Source of the DNA: Thermoleophilia bacterium
Lineage (GTDB): Bacteria; Actinomycetota; Thermoleophilia; Gaiellales; JAICJC01
DNA length: 64,000 nucleotides
NCBI GenBank assembly: GCA_025934255.1
Contig: JAICYJ010000003.1
Coordinates: 62,001 to 126,000, forward strand
Reading direction: 5' to 3'
The notes beneath the pieces were generated by a model that was not told the DNA's origin, ran no database searches, and was given only the letters and a program-made list of their open reading frames with translations. Shown piece by piece: positions 49,349-59,033 of this stretch; within the stretch, counting starts at the first letter, position 1; every line of letters starts with the position of its first letter. The position numbers and the translations under genes are program-made.

Positions 49349-50610
49349 TACCGGTCAGCCTCCCCCATCACGCCGTCGAGCGATCCCACGACCACGATCA
49401 GGTCGGCGATGTAGCGGTTGACCGCCATCATCGCGGTCGACTGCAGGCTGACGAAGCTGGGCGCGCGGAAGTGGATCCGCCACGGCTTGGGGCCGCCGTC
49501 GGAGACCAGGAAGCAGCCGAACTCGCCGCGCGGCGACTCCACCGTGTAGTAGATCTGATTCGCCTTCACCCGGAAGCCCTCGGTCACCAGCTTGAAGTGG
49601 TGGATCAGCGACTCCATCGAGGTCTGCAGCTCGTGGCGGGGCGGCAGCACGTGCTTGCGATCGTCGGCCATGACAGGGCCGGACGGCATCCCCTCCAGGC
49701 ACTGGTCGATGATCTTGACCGACTCGTACATCTCCTTGGTGCGGCACATGAGACGGTCGAAGGCGTCGCCGCGCTCGCCGGTGACGATGTCGAAGTCCAT
49801 CTTGTCGTACGCCAGATATGGCTCGGCGCGCCGCAGGTCGAAGGGCACGCCGCTGGCGCGCAGGTTCGGCCCCGACAGGCCCATCGCGATCGCTGTGGCG
49901 GCATCGATCGTGCCGATGCCGCGGTAGCGGTCGCGCCACACCGAGTTGCCGGCCACCAGGTCGAGGTACTCGTCGATCCGCAGCGGCACGTCGTGGCAGA
50001 AGCGCTTGGCCTCGGCGTAGAAGCCCCTGGGCAGGTCCTCGGCCACGCCGCCGAACTGCGGGTAGCGGTCGTGCATGCGCACGCCGGTCACCATCTCGAA
50101 CAGGTCGAGCACGCGGTCGCGCTCGCGCAGGCAGTAGAAGAACAGCGAGATGGCGCCCAGCTCGACGCCGCTGGTGCCGAGGAAGATGAGGTGGCTGTGG
50201 ATCCGGTTCAGCTCGGCGAACAGGGTGCGGATCCACTGCGCCCGCTCCGGCACCTCGATCTCGATCAACCGCTCGACCGCCCCCACGTAGGCCAGCTCGT
50301 TCGCGAAGAAGGCCAGGTAGTCCATCCGCGGCGCGTAGGGGATGCCCTTCCAGTAGGTCTTCTGCTCGAAGTTCTTCTCGAAGCCGGTGTGGACGTACCC
50401 GATGTCGGCGTCCAGGCCCACCACCACCTCGCCGTCCAGCGTCACGATCAGCCGCAGCACGCCGTGGGTGGACGGGTGGTTCGGCCCGAAGTTGACGGTG
50501 ATCAGATCCTCGCCCTCGGGCGGATCGATCTTGCTCGGGGTGGGGCTGGGCACCTGCGCCGGCTGCCACAGCGGCACGACGGGGGCGGATGCGTGCTCGG
50601 TCGCCGACAT
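49348..50610 (-). CDS. nuoD: NADH-quinone oxidoreductase subunit D
   Basis: 420 residues, the 49-kDa-type subunit related to [NiFe]-hydrogenase large subunits that forms the quinone site. Motifs include FGPNHPSTHGVLRL (quinone-binding His), GYVHTGFEKNFEQK and the C-terminal ADLIVVVGSLDGVMGEADR. NuoC and NuoD are separate genes, unlike the E. coli NuoCD fusion. One-base TGATG overlap with nuoC. Confidence 0.97.
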   Translation of the reverse strand: MSATEHASAPVVPLWQPAQVPSPTPSKIDPPEGEDLITVNFGPNHPSTHGVLRLIVTLDGEVVVGLDADIGYVHTGFEKNFEQKTYWKGIPYAPRMDYLAFFANELAYVGAVERLIEIEVPERAQWIRTLFAELNRIHSHLIFLGTSGVELGAISLFFYCLRERDRVLDLFEMVTGVRMHDRYPQFGGVAEDLPRGFYAEAKRFCHDVPLRIDEYLDLVAGNSVWRDRYRGIGTIDAATAIAMGLSGPNLRASGVPFDLRRAEPYLAYDKMDFDIVTGERGDAFDRLMCRTKEMYESVKIIDQCLEGMPSGPVMADDRKHVLPPRHELQTSMESLIHHFKLVTEGFRVKANQIYYTVESPRGEFGCFLVSDGGPKPWRIHFRAPSFVSLQSTAMMAVNRYIADLIVVVGSLDGVMGEADR

Positions 50611-51179
50611 CAGACCGCGTCCGTGAACTGGACCGGCTCGCCGCCGATCGGGTAGTCCTTGCGCAGCGGATGGCCGTCCCAGTCGGACGGCATGATCAGC
50701 CGCCGCAGGTTGGGATGGCCGTCGAACCGGATGCCCATCAGGTCGTACTGCTCGCGCTCGTGCCAGTCGGCCGTGGGCCAGACCGAAACGACGCTGGGCA
50801 CGCGGCCCTCCTCCGTCAGCACCTGCAGGCGCACCCGGTCGGTGGGGCCCTCGCCGATGTGCGCCAGGTGATAGACCACCGCGAAGCGGGTGGCCGGCGG
50901 CGTCACCGTCTCGGGCGTGCCCCAGCTGCCCGTGCGGTTGATGTCGCGGCCGCGCTCGCTGCCGAAGTAGCCCGCCACCTCTTCGCCGTAGCCCAGGTAG
51001 TCAACGCCGGAGACGGCGGACAGGAAGTTCTTGCCCTGCTGGTCTCGCAGGTAGGTGCAGACGGCGATCAGGTGCTCGCCGGCGATCGTCAGCGAAGGCA
51101 TGTCGAGGTCGTCGGCATGCGCCTGCACCGACCCGGGCACGGCCTGCTCGACCAGCGCTGCGAGCTGCTCGGCGGTCAC
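50610..51179 (-). CDS. nuoC: NADH-quinone oxidoreductase subunit C
   Basis: 189 residues (30-kDa-type). Family signature near the C-terminus: [38 protein letters not shown] (E-REVYDMFGI-type motif followed by the HP-LRKD end). GTG start at 51179, GTGA overlap with nuoB. Confidence 0.96.
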   Translation of the reverse strand: MTAEQLAALVEQAVPGSVQAHADDLDMPSLTIAGEHLIAVCTYLRDQQGKNFLSAVSGVDYLGYGEEVAGYFGSERGRDINRTGSWGTPETVTPPATRFAVVYHLAHIGEGPTDRVRLQVLTEEGRVPSVVSVWPTADWHEREQYDLMGIRFDGHPNLRRLIMPSDWDGHPLRKDYPIGGEPVQFTDAV

Positions 51180-51703
51180 GCCTTGGACTTCTCCAGGTCG
51201 TAGGCGGGCGCGATGCCGGAGCGGATCTTCTTCTGGATCAGCAGCAGGCCGTCCACGACCGCCTCCGGCCGCGGCGGGCAGCCGGGCACGTGCACGTCCA
51301 CTGGCACCACCTTGTCGACGCCCTGCAGGATCGCGTAGTTGGCGAACATGCCGCCGGAGCTGGAGCAGGCGCCCATCGCCATCACCCACTTCGGCAGGAG
51401 CATCTGGTCGTAGACCTGGCGCAGCGGCGCCACCATCTTGTGCGACACCCGGCCGGACACGATCATCAGGTCGGCCTGGCGCGGCGAGGAGCGGAACACC
51501 TCGGATCCGAAGCGGGCGATGTCGTAGCGGGGCGAGGGCAGCGACATCATCTCGATCGCGCAGCAGGCCAGACCGAAGCCGGCCGGCCAGATCGAGTTGG
51601 ACGAGGTCCAGGCCATCGCCTTCTCGAGCGTGGTCAGCATCACGTACTGCTCCAGGTCGCCGGCGCGCACCGCCTTGGAGATGCTGACCGGCGTCACCGC
51701 CAT
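51176..51703 (-). CDS. nuoB: NADH-quinone oxidoreductase subunit B
   Basis: 175 residues holding terminal cluster N2: the tandem Cys pair in [11 protein letters not shown], plus [10 protein letters not shown] and [10 protein letters not shown]. Start choice is open: ATG 51703 is given; GTG 51697 would make the usual GTGA overlap with nuoA, and an ATG at 51724 is also in frame. Electrons pass from N2 to menaquinone. Confidence 0.96.
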   Translation of the reverse strand: MAVTPVSISKAVRAGDLEQYVMLTTLEKAMAWTSSNSIWPAGFGLACCAIEMMSLPSPRYDIARFGSEVFRSSPRQADLMIVSGRVSHKMVAPLRQVYDQMLLPKWVMAMGACSSSGGMFANYAILQGVDKVVPVDVHVPGCPPRPEAVVDGLLLIQKKIRSGIAPAYDLEKSKA

Positions 51704-52056
51704 TCGAGGGCGCCCTTTCTCCACACGTACACGTAGGCCACCGCCAGCAGCACGATGAAGACGGCCATCTCGGCGAACCCGAACATGCCCAGCGCGTGCA
51801 TGCGCAGGGCCAGCGGGTAGAGGAACACGATCTCGATATCGAACACGATGAACAGCATCGCGGTCAGGTAGTAGGAGATCGTGAAGCGGTGGGCGTGGAA
51901 CTCGTTCGCCGAGACGCCCGACTCGAACGGGATCCGCTTGTCACCGGCCCGTCGTTTCGAGCGTGTGTCGAGGGCAAATGTCGCGAACAGGAGCGACAGC
52001 GGAATCGCCATTGCGATCACTGCGAACACCAGCACGGCTGCCCAGTCGCCCAACAC
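51694..52056 (-). CDS. nuoA: NADH-quinone oxidoreductase subunit A
   Basis: 120 residues, three helices. Conserved loop [40 protein letters not shown] contains the quinone-cavity cysteine position (here Ser: PFESGV instead of PYECG) and the FDIE motif. The GTG start at 52056 lies 8 bases after a TATAGT -10. First gene of the 16-cistron operon. Confidence 0.94.
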   Translation of the reverse strand: MLGDWAAVLVFAVIAMAIPLSLLFATFALDTRSKRRAGDKRIPFESGVSANEFHAHRFTISYYLTAMLFIVFDIEIVFLYPLALRMHALGMFGFAEMAVFIVLLAVAYVYVWRKGALEWR

Positions 52057-52064
52057 GCGAGGCG

Positions 52065-52093
52065 ACTATAGCACCGGCCTGAAACAGTGTGAC
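52065..52093 (-). promoter_or_regulatory. nuo operon promoter (extended -10)
   Basis: On the minus strand TGCTATAGT is an extended -10 (52070-52065 for TATAGT), with GTCACA 17 bases upstream as a partial -35. The -10 is 8 bases from the nuoA GTG, so the 15-kb message should begin at or next to the start codon. Confidence 0.6.
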
Positions 52094-52253
52094 GATCTCG
52101 CCACCGGGAGGGCGCAAACCCGCTTGTTGACACCGGTATCCTGTGTTACAAAGTCAGGGTGGTTTTGGCGTCTACTCATGTTCCGAGGGCTTCGCTACGA
52201 TATGTGTAGTACGGCAGCAAATTGCCGGCTCCCCAGGAGGCAGCGAGACAGCA

Positions 52254-52652
52254 ATGATCATGATCACCGAACGCGCGGCCGAGAAGGTCAAGGAGCTGAT
52301 GGCCGCAGAAGGTGATCCGTCGCTGAGCGCGCTCCGCGTCGCGGTCGAGGGCGGGGGCTGCTCGGGCTTCCAGTACGCGCTCGGATTCGACTCCGCGCCC
52401 GAGGACAACGACGAGGCCTGGGAGCACCACGGTGTGCGGGTGATCGTCGACCGCTTCAGCCTGCCCTACCTGGAGGGCGCCAGCGTCGACTACATCGACG
52501 GCCTGACCGGCGCCGGCTTCCAGATCGAGAACCCCAACGTGGTCGCGGCCTGCGGCTGCGGCAGCTCGTTCCAGGCCAAGGACGAGGTGCCCGCCGCGGC
52601 GCTTCCTGACGCCGATGACGGCTGCGGCACCGGCTGCGGCTGCTCCCACTAG
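52254..52652 (+). CDS. ErpA/IscA-type iron-sulfur carrier with Cys-rich tail
   Basis: 132 residues. The A-type carrier fold has the three conserved cysteines: GGCSGFQYAL (first) and ACGCGSSF (pair), so it can bind and transfer Fe-S clusters. Unusually the protein continues for about 24 residues after the pair and ends DDGCGTGCGCSH, adding four more cysteines and a final His that could bind metal. An AGGAGG at 52235-52240 precedes the ATG (spacing 13); ATG 52260 is possible. It is divergent from the nuo operon, whose NuoB, E, F, G and I need Fe-S clusters, and upstream of a reductase gene. Confidence 0.9.
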   Translation: MIMITERAAEKVKELMAAEGDPSLSALRVAVEGGGCSGFQYALGFDSAPEDNDEAWEHHGVRVIVDRFSLPYLEGASVDYIDGLTGAGFQIENPNVVAACGCGSSFQAKDEVPAAALPDADDGCGTGCGCSH

Positions 52653-52693
52653 CGTCCCTTCGCGGCGTCCCTCCGGGGTACGCTGCTGCATCC

Positions 52694-52707
52694 TGACCGT
52701 GCGGTCA
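52694..52707. promoter_or_regulatory. inverted repeat upstream of reductase gene
   Basis: TGACCG-TG-CGGTCA, a perfect 6-2-6 inverted repeat immediately upstream of a possible -10 (TAGAGT, 52713-52718). Confidence 0.4.
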
Positions 52708-52714
52708 ACCGGTA

Positions 52715-52732
52715 GAGTTTGGATCCAAACTC
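52715..52732. promoter_or_regulatory. 18-base perfect palindrome upstream of reductase gene
   Basis: GAGTTTGGATCCAAACTC is identical to its own reverse complement over 18 bases. It overlaps the possible -10 (TAGAGT) and the predicted start of transcription and ends 25 bases before the GTG at 52758, an ideal place for a repressor. Confidence 0.5.
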
Positions 52733-52757
52733 GAAGCGGCCTGGAGGTCCTGGCGTC

Positions 52758-53756
52758 GTGAGCCCAGAGCAGATCACCGACATCACCATCATCGGCGGAG
52801 GCCCCACCGGGCTCGCCGCCGCCTACTACGGCGGCCATCGCGACGCCTCCGTGCGGATCGTCGAGAGCCTGGAACAGCTGGGCGGGCAGGTCTCGGCGGT
52901 CTACCCCGAGAAGCACATCTTCGACGTGGCCGGCTTCCCCAAGGTGAACGGCCAGGAGCTGATCGACCGCCTGATCGAGCAGGCGCAGCAGTACGAGCCG
53001 GAGGTGCGCCTGGGCGAGGTGGTGGAGCGCATCGCGCACCGCGACGACGAGGTGATCGAGCTGCACACGGCCGCCGGCGAGACGCTGCTGACGCGCACCA
53101 TGATCATCACCGCCGGGCACGGCGCGTTCAACCCGCGCACCCTGGGGCTGCCCGAGCTGGAGACGTTCGCCGGCAGCGGTCTGCACTACTACGTCAAGGA
53201 GAAGGCCCACTTCAGCGGCAAGCGGGTGGCGCTGGTGGGCGGCGGCGACTCGGCGCTGGACTGGGCCATGAACCTGCAGGACACGGCCGAGCTGCCGATC
53301 ACGCTGATCCACCGCCGCGACCGGTTCCGCGGCCTCGAGTCGTCGGTGAACGAGGTGCAGCGGCTGGCCGGCGAGGGCCACGTCCGGATCCTGACGCCGC
53401 ACGAGGTGCGGGGCGCCGAGGGCAACGGCCGGCTGCAGGCGATCACCGTCGAGAACACCGAGACCGGCGAGTTCGAGCGGATCGAGGTCGACGCCGTGGT
53501 CACGCTGCTGGGCTTCATCTCCCACCTCGGCCCGATCGCCGAGTGGGGCCTCGAGTTCGAGAACAAGCGCCAGATCAAGGTCGCCCCCAGCATGGAGACG
53601 AACCTGGCCGGGGTCTATGCGGCGGGGGACGTCGCCGGGTACGAAGGCAAGATCACGCTGATCACGGTCGGCTTCTCGGAGGCGGCGATCGCGGCGAACC
53701 ACTGCGTCGCCCGCATCCGCGGCGAGAAGGTGCAGCCGAAGTACTCGACCGAGTAG
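52758..53756 (+). CDS. ferredoxin/thioredoxin-type NAD(P)H reductase (YumC-like)
   Basis: 332 residues, two dinucleotide-binding domains: FAD loop IIGGGPTGLAAAYYGGHRDASVRIVES and NAD(P)H loop VALVGGGDSALDWAMNL, ending in VYAAGDVAGYEGKITLITVGFSEAAIAANH. There is no CxxC redox pair as in thioredoxin reductase, which matches the ferredoxin:NADP+ oxidoreductase group (YumC type). The GTG at 52758 with GGAGG 13 bases upstream is chosen; a TTG at 52719 would translate the palindrome. Likely supplies electrons to ferredoxin for Fe-S or radical-SAM steps. Confidence 0.9.
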   Translation: MSPEQITDITIIGGGPTGLAAAYYGGHRDASVRIVESLEQLGGQVSAVYPEKHIFDVAGFPKVNGQELIDRLIEQAQQYEPEVRLGEVVERIAHRDDEVIELHTAAGETLLTRTMIITAGHGAFNPRTLGLPELETFAGSGLHYYVKEKAHFSGKRVALVGGGDSALDWAMNLQDTAELPITLIHRRDRFRGLESSVNEVQRLAGEGHVRILTPHEVRGAEGNGRLQAITVENTETGEFERIEVDAVVTLLGFISHLGPIAEWGLEFENKRQIKVAPSMETNLAGVYAAGDVAGYEGKITLITVGFSEAAIAANHCVARIRGEKVQPKYSTE

Positions 53757-53776
53757 GCGTCTGCGAGGATGCGGTC

Positions 53777-54292
53777 ATGAGCGGCCGCCTGGCAGACATC
53801 CTCGCACCCGACCTGCGCTGCGTGTTCGTCGGCATCAACCCGGGTCTCAAGTCGGCCGAGGCCGGGTTCCACTTCGCCAACCCGCGCAACGACTTCTGGC
53901 GGCTGCTGGCCGACGCCGGCCTCACGTCACGCCTGCTCGAGCCCTCGCAGCAGGACGAGCTGCTGGCCAACGGCCTGGGGCTGACCAACGCCGCGCGGCG
54001 CGTCACCCGCGGCAGCGGCGAGCTGCGCCGCACCGACTTCGCGGACGCCGCCCGGCGACTGGCGGCTGTGGCCCGCGACCTGCACCCGGGTGCGTTCGCG
54101 TTCGTGGGCAAGCAGGCATACGCGGGCGCCTTCGGCGAACGCCCCGACCACGGGCTGCAGGCGCGCGAGCTGGAGGGGCGGCCGCTGTTCGTGCTGCCGT
54201 CCACTTCTCCGGCGAATGCGGCGGTGCCCTACCCGGAGAAGCTGCGGTGCTTCCGGGAGCTGGCCGAGCTGCTGGATCGGCCACGGGGCTGA
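53777..54292 (+). CDS. mug: mismatch-specific uracil-DNA glycosylase (Mug)
   Basis: 171 residues. Mug/TDG family: VGINPGLKSAEAGFHFANPRNDFWRLLADAGL, with the catalytic Asn in GINPG, and LPSTSPANAAVPYPEKLR with the intercalating loop. Removes U or T from mismatches with G in double-stranded DNA. Starts 20 bases after the reductase gene. Confidence 0.93.
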   Translation: MSGRLADILAPDLRCVFVGINPGLKSAEAGFHFANPRNDFWRLLADAGLTSRLLEPSQQDELLANGLGLTNAARRVTRGSGELRRTDFADAARRLAAVARDLHPGAFAFVGKQAYAGAFGERPDHGLQARELEGRPLFVLPSTSPANAAVPYPEKLRCFRELAELLDRPRG

Positions 54293-54342
54293 CGGATCTA
54301 AGCTGATCCGGAAACCGAACGGCAGACGAGGAGCGCGGCGAC

Positions 54343-55659
<1,317 letters not shown>

Positions 55660-55674
55660 CGGGCACACCGTCGT

Positions 55675-56037
55675 CTAGCGAACCACCGCGTACACGATCA
55701 CGCCGACCAGCACCACCATCAGCACCGCCAGCGGCATCGCCAGGCTGCCGCTGCGCACGTCCTGCACGGCTTCGCCTGGCTCTGGCGGCGGGTACATCGG
55801 CAGCTCGCCGATGGCGATGCGGTGCGCCACTGCCTGCGCCTCGTCGGCGCGCACCAGCTCGGTCACGATCTCGGGGTCGAGCTGCATCTCCGCCGCGATC
55901 TCGTCGTCCCCCGCGCGCGCGTCGCGCAGCGCCATGAACCGCCGCACCTGATCGTCGCCGAGCGCGAAGTCGCTCGCGTCCTGCGCCGCCGAGCGCAGCG
56001 CCAGCAGGCGGTTATCGGGGGGTGGCGACTGTGACAT
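55675..56037 (-). CDS. tail-anchored small protein of unknown function
   Basis: 120 residues. A soluble N-terminal part (SPPPDNRLLALRSAAQDASDF...) of about 75 residues with helices like DDEIAAEMQLDPEIVTELVRADEAQAVAHR (helix-turn-helix-like, no proof) precedes one C-terminal transmembrane helix (about 100-119) ending at VVR. Unknown family. Overlaps the end of the amidotransferase gene by 26 bases. Confidence 0.6.
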   Translation of the reverse strand: MSQSPPPDNRLLALRSAAQDASDFALGDDQVRRFMALRDARAGDDEIAAEMQLDPEIVTELVRADEAQAVAHRIAIGELPMYPPPEPGEAVQDVRSGSLAMPLAVLMVVLVGVIVYAVVR

Positions 56038-56731
56038 CGAGCCACCGTTCGAACATCTGGCGTGCGATCAGCTGCATCCCGGCTGCGGCGCGGTCGAACT
56101 CATCGAACAGGCCCGGCGCAGCACCCGCTCCGAGCGTCTGCTCGAGCGATCTCACGTAGGCCGGCACCGTCGCCCACTCCCGCGCCATGTCCCCCGTCAC
56201 CTCGACGTGGAACTGCACGCCGTAGGCGGCCCGGCCGTAGCGGAAGGCCTGGTGCGGGTAGGCCGGCGAGCCGGCCAGCAGCACCGCTCCCTCCGGCAGG
56301 TCGAATGTGTCGCCGTGCCACTGCAGCGTTGCCAGCTCGCGTGGCAGCCCCGCGAACACCGGGTCGGACGCGCCCTCGTCGGTCAGCGTCACCCCCAGCA
56401 CGCCCACCTCCGGCTGCGGCCCCGCGTAGACGCGCGCGCCCAGGCTGGATGCCAGCAGCTGCACGCCCAGGCAGGCGCCCCAGTAGCCGACCCCGGCCTG
56501 CACGGCCTCACGGATCAGCCGCTTCTCCGCGACCAGCCAGGGGTGTTCGGACTCGTCGTTCACGCTCATCGGGCCGCCCATCGCCACGATCAGGTCGAAG
56601 TCGCGCCAGTCGGGCAGCCGGCCGCCCTCGTCCAGCTCGACGCGGGTGATGGCCGCGCCGCGCTCGATCAGGACGTCCTCGAACACCCCGGGCGGCTCGC
56701 ATGCGATGTGCTGGAGCACGAGCGTCTTCAT
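56012..56731 (-). CDS. class I glutamine amidotransferase (GATase1-like)
   Basis: 239 residues with nucleophile elbow GYWGACLGVQLLA (Cys) and YGVQFHVEVTGDMA (catalytic His and Glu). The overall pattern DLIVAMGGPMSVNDE ... HPWLVAEKRLIREA matches stand-alone GATase1 proteins (guaA-N-terminus-like) often annotated as GMP synthase-type hydrolases of gamma-glutamyl compounds. A role in peptide or amine breakdown is possible. Starts 8 bases after TAAGCT, which overlaps the stop of the preceding gene. Confidence 0.87.
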   Translation of the reverse strand: MKTLVLQHIACEPPGVFEDVLIERGAAITRVELDEGGRLPDWRDFDLIVAMGGPMSVNDESEHPWLVAEKRLIREAVQAGVGYWGACLGVQLLASSLGARVYAGPQPEVGVLGVTLTDEGASDPVFAGLPRELATLQWHGDTFDLPEGAVLLAGSPAYPHQAFRYGRAAYGVQFHVEVTGDMAREWATVPAYVRSLEQTLGAGAAPGLFDEFDRAAAGMQLIARQMFERWLDVTVATPR

Positions 56732-56739
56732 CGAAGCAC

Positions 56740-56745
56740 AGCTTA
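56740..56745 (-). promoter_or_regulatory. -10 element for amidotransferase gene
   Basis: TAAGCT on the minus strand, 8 bases before the ATG at 56731, embedded in the last codons of the upstream gene. Confidence 0.4.
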
Positions 56746-57534
56746 CGCGGTGCGGTCCTTGGCCACCAGAAAATCGCGCACGAGCGCGCTGGTCTCGGCC
56801 ATCGCATCCCACAGCACAACGTGCCCGCCGGGCACCTCCTCGACGCGCAACCTGCGGACCGCGTCGTTGGCTGCCTCGACATCTCCGTCGGTCAGCCATC
56901 GCGACTCGTGGCCGTGGATCAGCATGGTCGGGCACAGCACGTCTGCGAGCCGCGTCTCGGGGTGGGCCGCCGCCTCCAGGGCCGCCGCCGCCGCCTCGCG
57001 GCTGTAGCGGTAGCGGTAACGGCCGTCGTCGGCAACCAGGTGCTCGGCCATCTCCTCCTCGAGCAGGCCGCGCGGCGTGTGCAGCAGCCCATCCTCCTGC
57101 CGGCGCCGGTCGATCGCCTCGTCCACACCGGCGTACCCGCCGCCGTCGCGCTCGACGCGGGCCGCCTCGCGCATCGCCTCCGGCGACGGCGCCAGCGGCG
57201 GCTCAAGCAGGGTCAGCGAGTTGATCCGCTCCTGGTTTCGCACCGCGTAGGCGATCGCCACGCGTGCGCCGAACCCGTCGCCGATCAGGCCCGCCTGGTC
57301 GATGCCACAGGCATCCAGCACCTCGTGCAGGTCCTCGGCATGCTGCTCGATCGTATGCGGGCCCGACCAGGGCGAGCGGCCGTGGCCGCGCAGGTCGTAG
57401 GCCACGACCAGCCGGCCCCGCTCCAGCATCCGCGCAACCCGCTCGAAGCGGCGGGCGTGGCCGCGCACGTCATGCAGGCAGACGGCCGGGGGCAGCTCGT
57501 CGGAGCCCCACCGCAGAATCCGAAACGCCGTCAT
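56743..57534 (-). CDS. alpha/beta-hydrolase-fold protein without catalytic serine
   Basis: 263 residues with a clear alpha/beta-hydrolase fold (VCLHDVRGHARRFERVARML, VAYDLRGHGRSPWSGPHT). At the nucleophile elbow the usual GHSFG is IGDGFGARVAI: Gly87 replaces the nucleophile and Asp86 the preceding His. The C-terminal His is present (PGGHVVLW) but the acid is not obvious. It should not be a normal hydrolase; ligand sensor or non-canonical enzyme are options. Starts 8 bases after TAGAAT, overlapping no gene, with TTGCTG 16 bases further upstream. Confidence 0.82.
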   Translation of the reverse strand: MTAFRILRWGSDELPPAVCLHDVRGHARRFERVARMLERGRLVVAYDLRGHGRSPWSGPHTIEQHAEDLHEVLDACGIDQAGLIGDGFGARVAIAYAVRNQERINSLTLLEPPLAPSPEAMREAARVERDGGGYAGVDEAIDRRRQEDGLLHTPRGLLEEEMAEHLVADDGRYRYRYSREAAAAALEAAAHPETRLADVLCPTMLIHGHESRWLTDGDVEAANDAVRRLRVEEVPGGHVVLWDAMAETSALVRDFLVAKDRTA

Positions 57535-57542
57535 CGACGCAG

Positions 57543-57570
57543 ATTCTACGGGTCAACCGTCGGTCAGCAA
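57543..57570 (-). promoter_or_regulatory. promoter of hydrolase-like gene
   Basis: On the minus strand TTGCTG and TAGAAT with a 16-base spacer; the -10 is 8 bases before the ATG at 57534. The -35 lies within the end of the cupin gene. Confidence 0.5.
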
Positions 57571-58089
57571 TCCCTCGGGGCACGGGCCCGGCGTCGTCTC
57601 GGGGACATCCGCGTAGGCCACCTTGCCGGTGGTCGCCTCCTCGCTGACGCCCGCATGGTGGCTGAGCGCGAGCTCCGAGACCGGGTAGACCAGACGGTCG
57701 CCGCCGTTGCGGGCGCCGACGCCGACGAGCACGCAGGGACCGTCCCCGGCGCCCACGAAGACGTGCTCCGTAAACGGCGGGCAGTGCACGAAGTCCCAGG
57801 CGCGCAGCCGGCGTTCCTGTCCCTCGATCAGCACCAGGCACTCGCCGCTCACGACCAGGAAGTCCTCCTGGCCCTCCTCGGCGTGGTAGTAGCAGTTGGG
57901 CTGGCCCGGCCACATCACCTGGACGTTGATGCCGTAGTGCGGGAACTGCTGAGATCCCTCGAACAGGACCCCGGCTCCGAACTTCTCGTTGTGGACCCAG
58001 GGCGTCTCGCGGGCGTTGACGATGAACCACCCGTCGCCGGCCGGCTTCCTGCCGTTGGGGCCGTCCTCCATCCGGGCTTCCGGAACCAT
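57553..58089 (-). CDS. cupin-domain protein downstream of lipA
   Basis: 178 residues, one cupin barrel with PNCYYHAEEGQEDFLVVSGEC (His, Glu pair) and PPFTEHVFVGAG (His). The protein starts with GWFIVNARETPWVHNEKFG. Possible metal-binding small-molecule enzyme or sensor. Starts at ATG with GGAGGAGA upstream, 17 bases after lipA, so it is the last gene of the 2-oxoacid dehydrogenase/lipoate operon; a lipoate-related job is only suggested by that. Confidence 0.82.
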   Translation of the reverse strand: MVPEARMEDGPNGRKPAGDGWFIVNARETPWVHNEKFGAGVLFEGSQQFPHYGINVQVMWPGQPNCYYHAEEGQEDFLVVSGECLVLIEGQERRLRAWDFVHCPPFTEHVFVGAGDGPCVLVGVGARNGGDRLVYPVSELALSHHAGVSEEATTGKVAYADVPETTPGPCPEGLLTDG

Positions 58090-58106
58090 TGCATCTCCTC
58101 CCGTGG

Positions 58107-59033
58107 TCAGTGCGCGGCGACGCGCGAGCCACCGCTCGCGGCCAGGCGCTGCTCGTCTGCACGGTAGCTCGATCGCACCAGCGGCCCCGCGAACACCGAC
58201 GCGAACCCCATCGCCTCGCCCTGCTCGCGCATCCAGCGGAACTGGACGGGCGTCACCCACCGGTCGAGCGGCAGGTGCCGGTCGCTCGGCTGCAGATACT
58301 GGCCGATCGTGACCACGTCGACGCGGTGATCGCGGAGATCTCGCATGATCTCGGCCACGTCCTGGTCGGTCTCGCCCATCCCCACGATGATGCCGCTCTT
58401 GGTCAGCAGCGGCGGCGCCGCCGGAAACAGCTCGGCCCACACGTCCTTTGCCCGGTCGAGCAGGCCCAGTGCCTTGCGGTAGTCGCCGCGCGGGCGCACC
58501 CGCCGGTAGAACCGCTCGGCCGTCTCGATGTTGTGGTTGAACACGTCCGGCCGGGCTGCGAGCACCGTCCGCAGCGCCTGCTCGCGGAAGCCCAGGAAGT
58601 CGGGCACCAGCACCTCGACGCCGCATCCGGGGGCGCGGCGGCGGATGGCGCGGATGGTGGCGGCGAAGTGGCCGGCTCCGCGGTCGGGCAGGTCGTCCCG
58701 GTCGACGGAGGTGACGACCACGTGACGCAGCCCCATCTTGCGCACCGCCGTCGCGACGCGCAGCGGCTCCAGCGGCTCGGGCGCGCCCTCGGGACGTCCC
58801 GAGGTGACGGCGCAGTAGCGGCAGGCACGCGTGCAGACATCGCCCATGATCTGGAAGGTGGCGGTGCCGCGTCCCCAGCACTCGCCGATGTTGGGGCAGC
58901 GTGCCTCCTCACAGACCGTGTGCAGGCCGCCGTCGCGCATGATCCCCTGCAGCTCGGCAAAGCGGGTGTTGCCCGACGGGGCGCGCACCTTCATCCAGGC
59001 GGGCCGTTCGCGGGCGAGCTCGGAGTAGGGCAT
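58107..59033 (-). CDS. lipA: lipoyl synthase
   Basis: 308 residues. Radical-SAM triad CTRACRYC and the auxiliary cluster CEEARCPNIGEC, both needed to insert two sulfurs into octanoyl groups of the E2 lipoyl domain. The end VFAGPLVRSSYRADE contains the Ser ligand of the auxiliary cluster (RSSYRA). One-base overlap with lipB (TGATG). Confidence 0.96.
   Translation of the reverse strand: MPYSELARERPAWMKVRAPSGNTRFAELQGIMRDGGLHTVCEEARCPNIGECWGRGTATFQIMGDVCTRACRYCAVTSGRPEGAPEPLEPLRVATAVRKMGLRHVVVTSVDRDDLPDRGAGHFAATIRAIRRRAPGCGVEVLVPDFLGFREQALRTVLAARPDVFNHNIETAERFYRRVRPRGDYRKALGLLDRAKDVWAELFPAAPPLLTKSGIIVGMGETDQDVAEIMRDLRDHRVDVVTIGQYLQPSDRHLPLDRWVTPVQFRWMREQGEAMGFASVFAGPLVRSSYRADEQRLAASGGSRVAAH

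Noticed and set aside
52127..52201. erpA promoter from TTGACA at 52127
   Set aside because: No TAnnnT lies at 16-18 bases; a TACGAT at 52196 has no convincing -35. The promoter is left unassigned.
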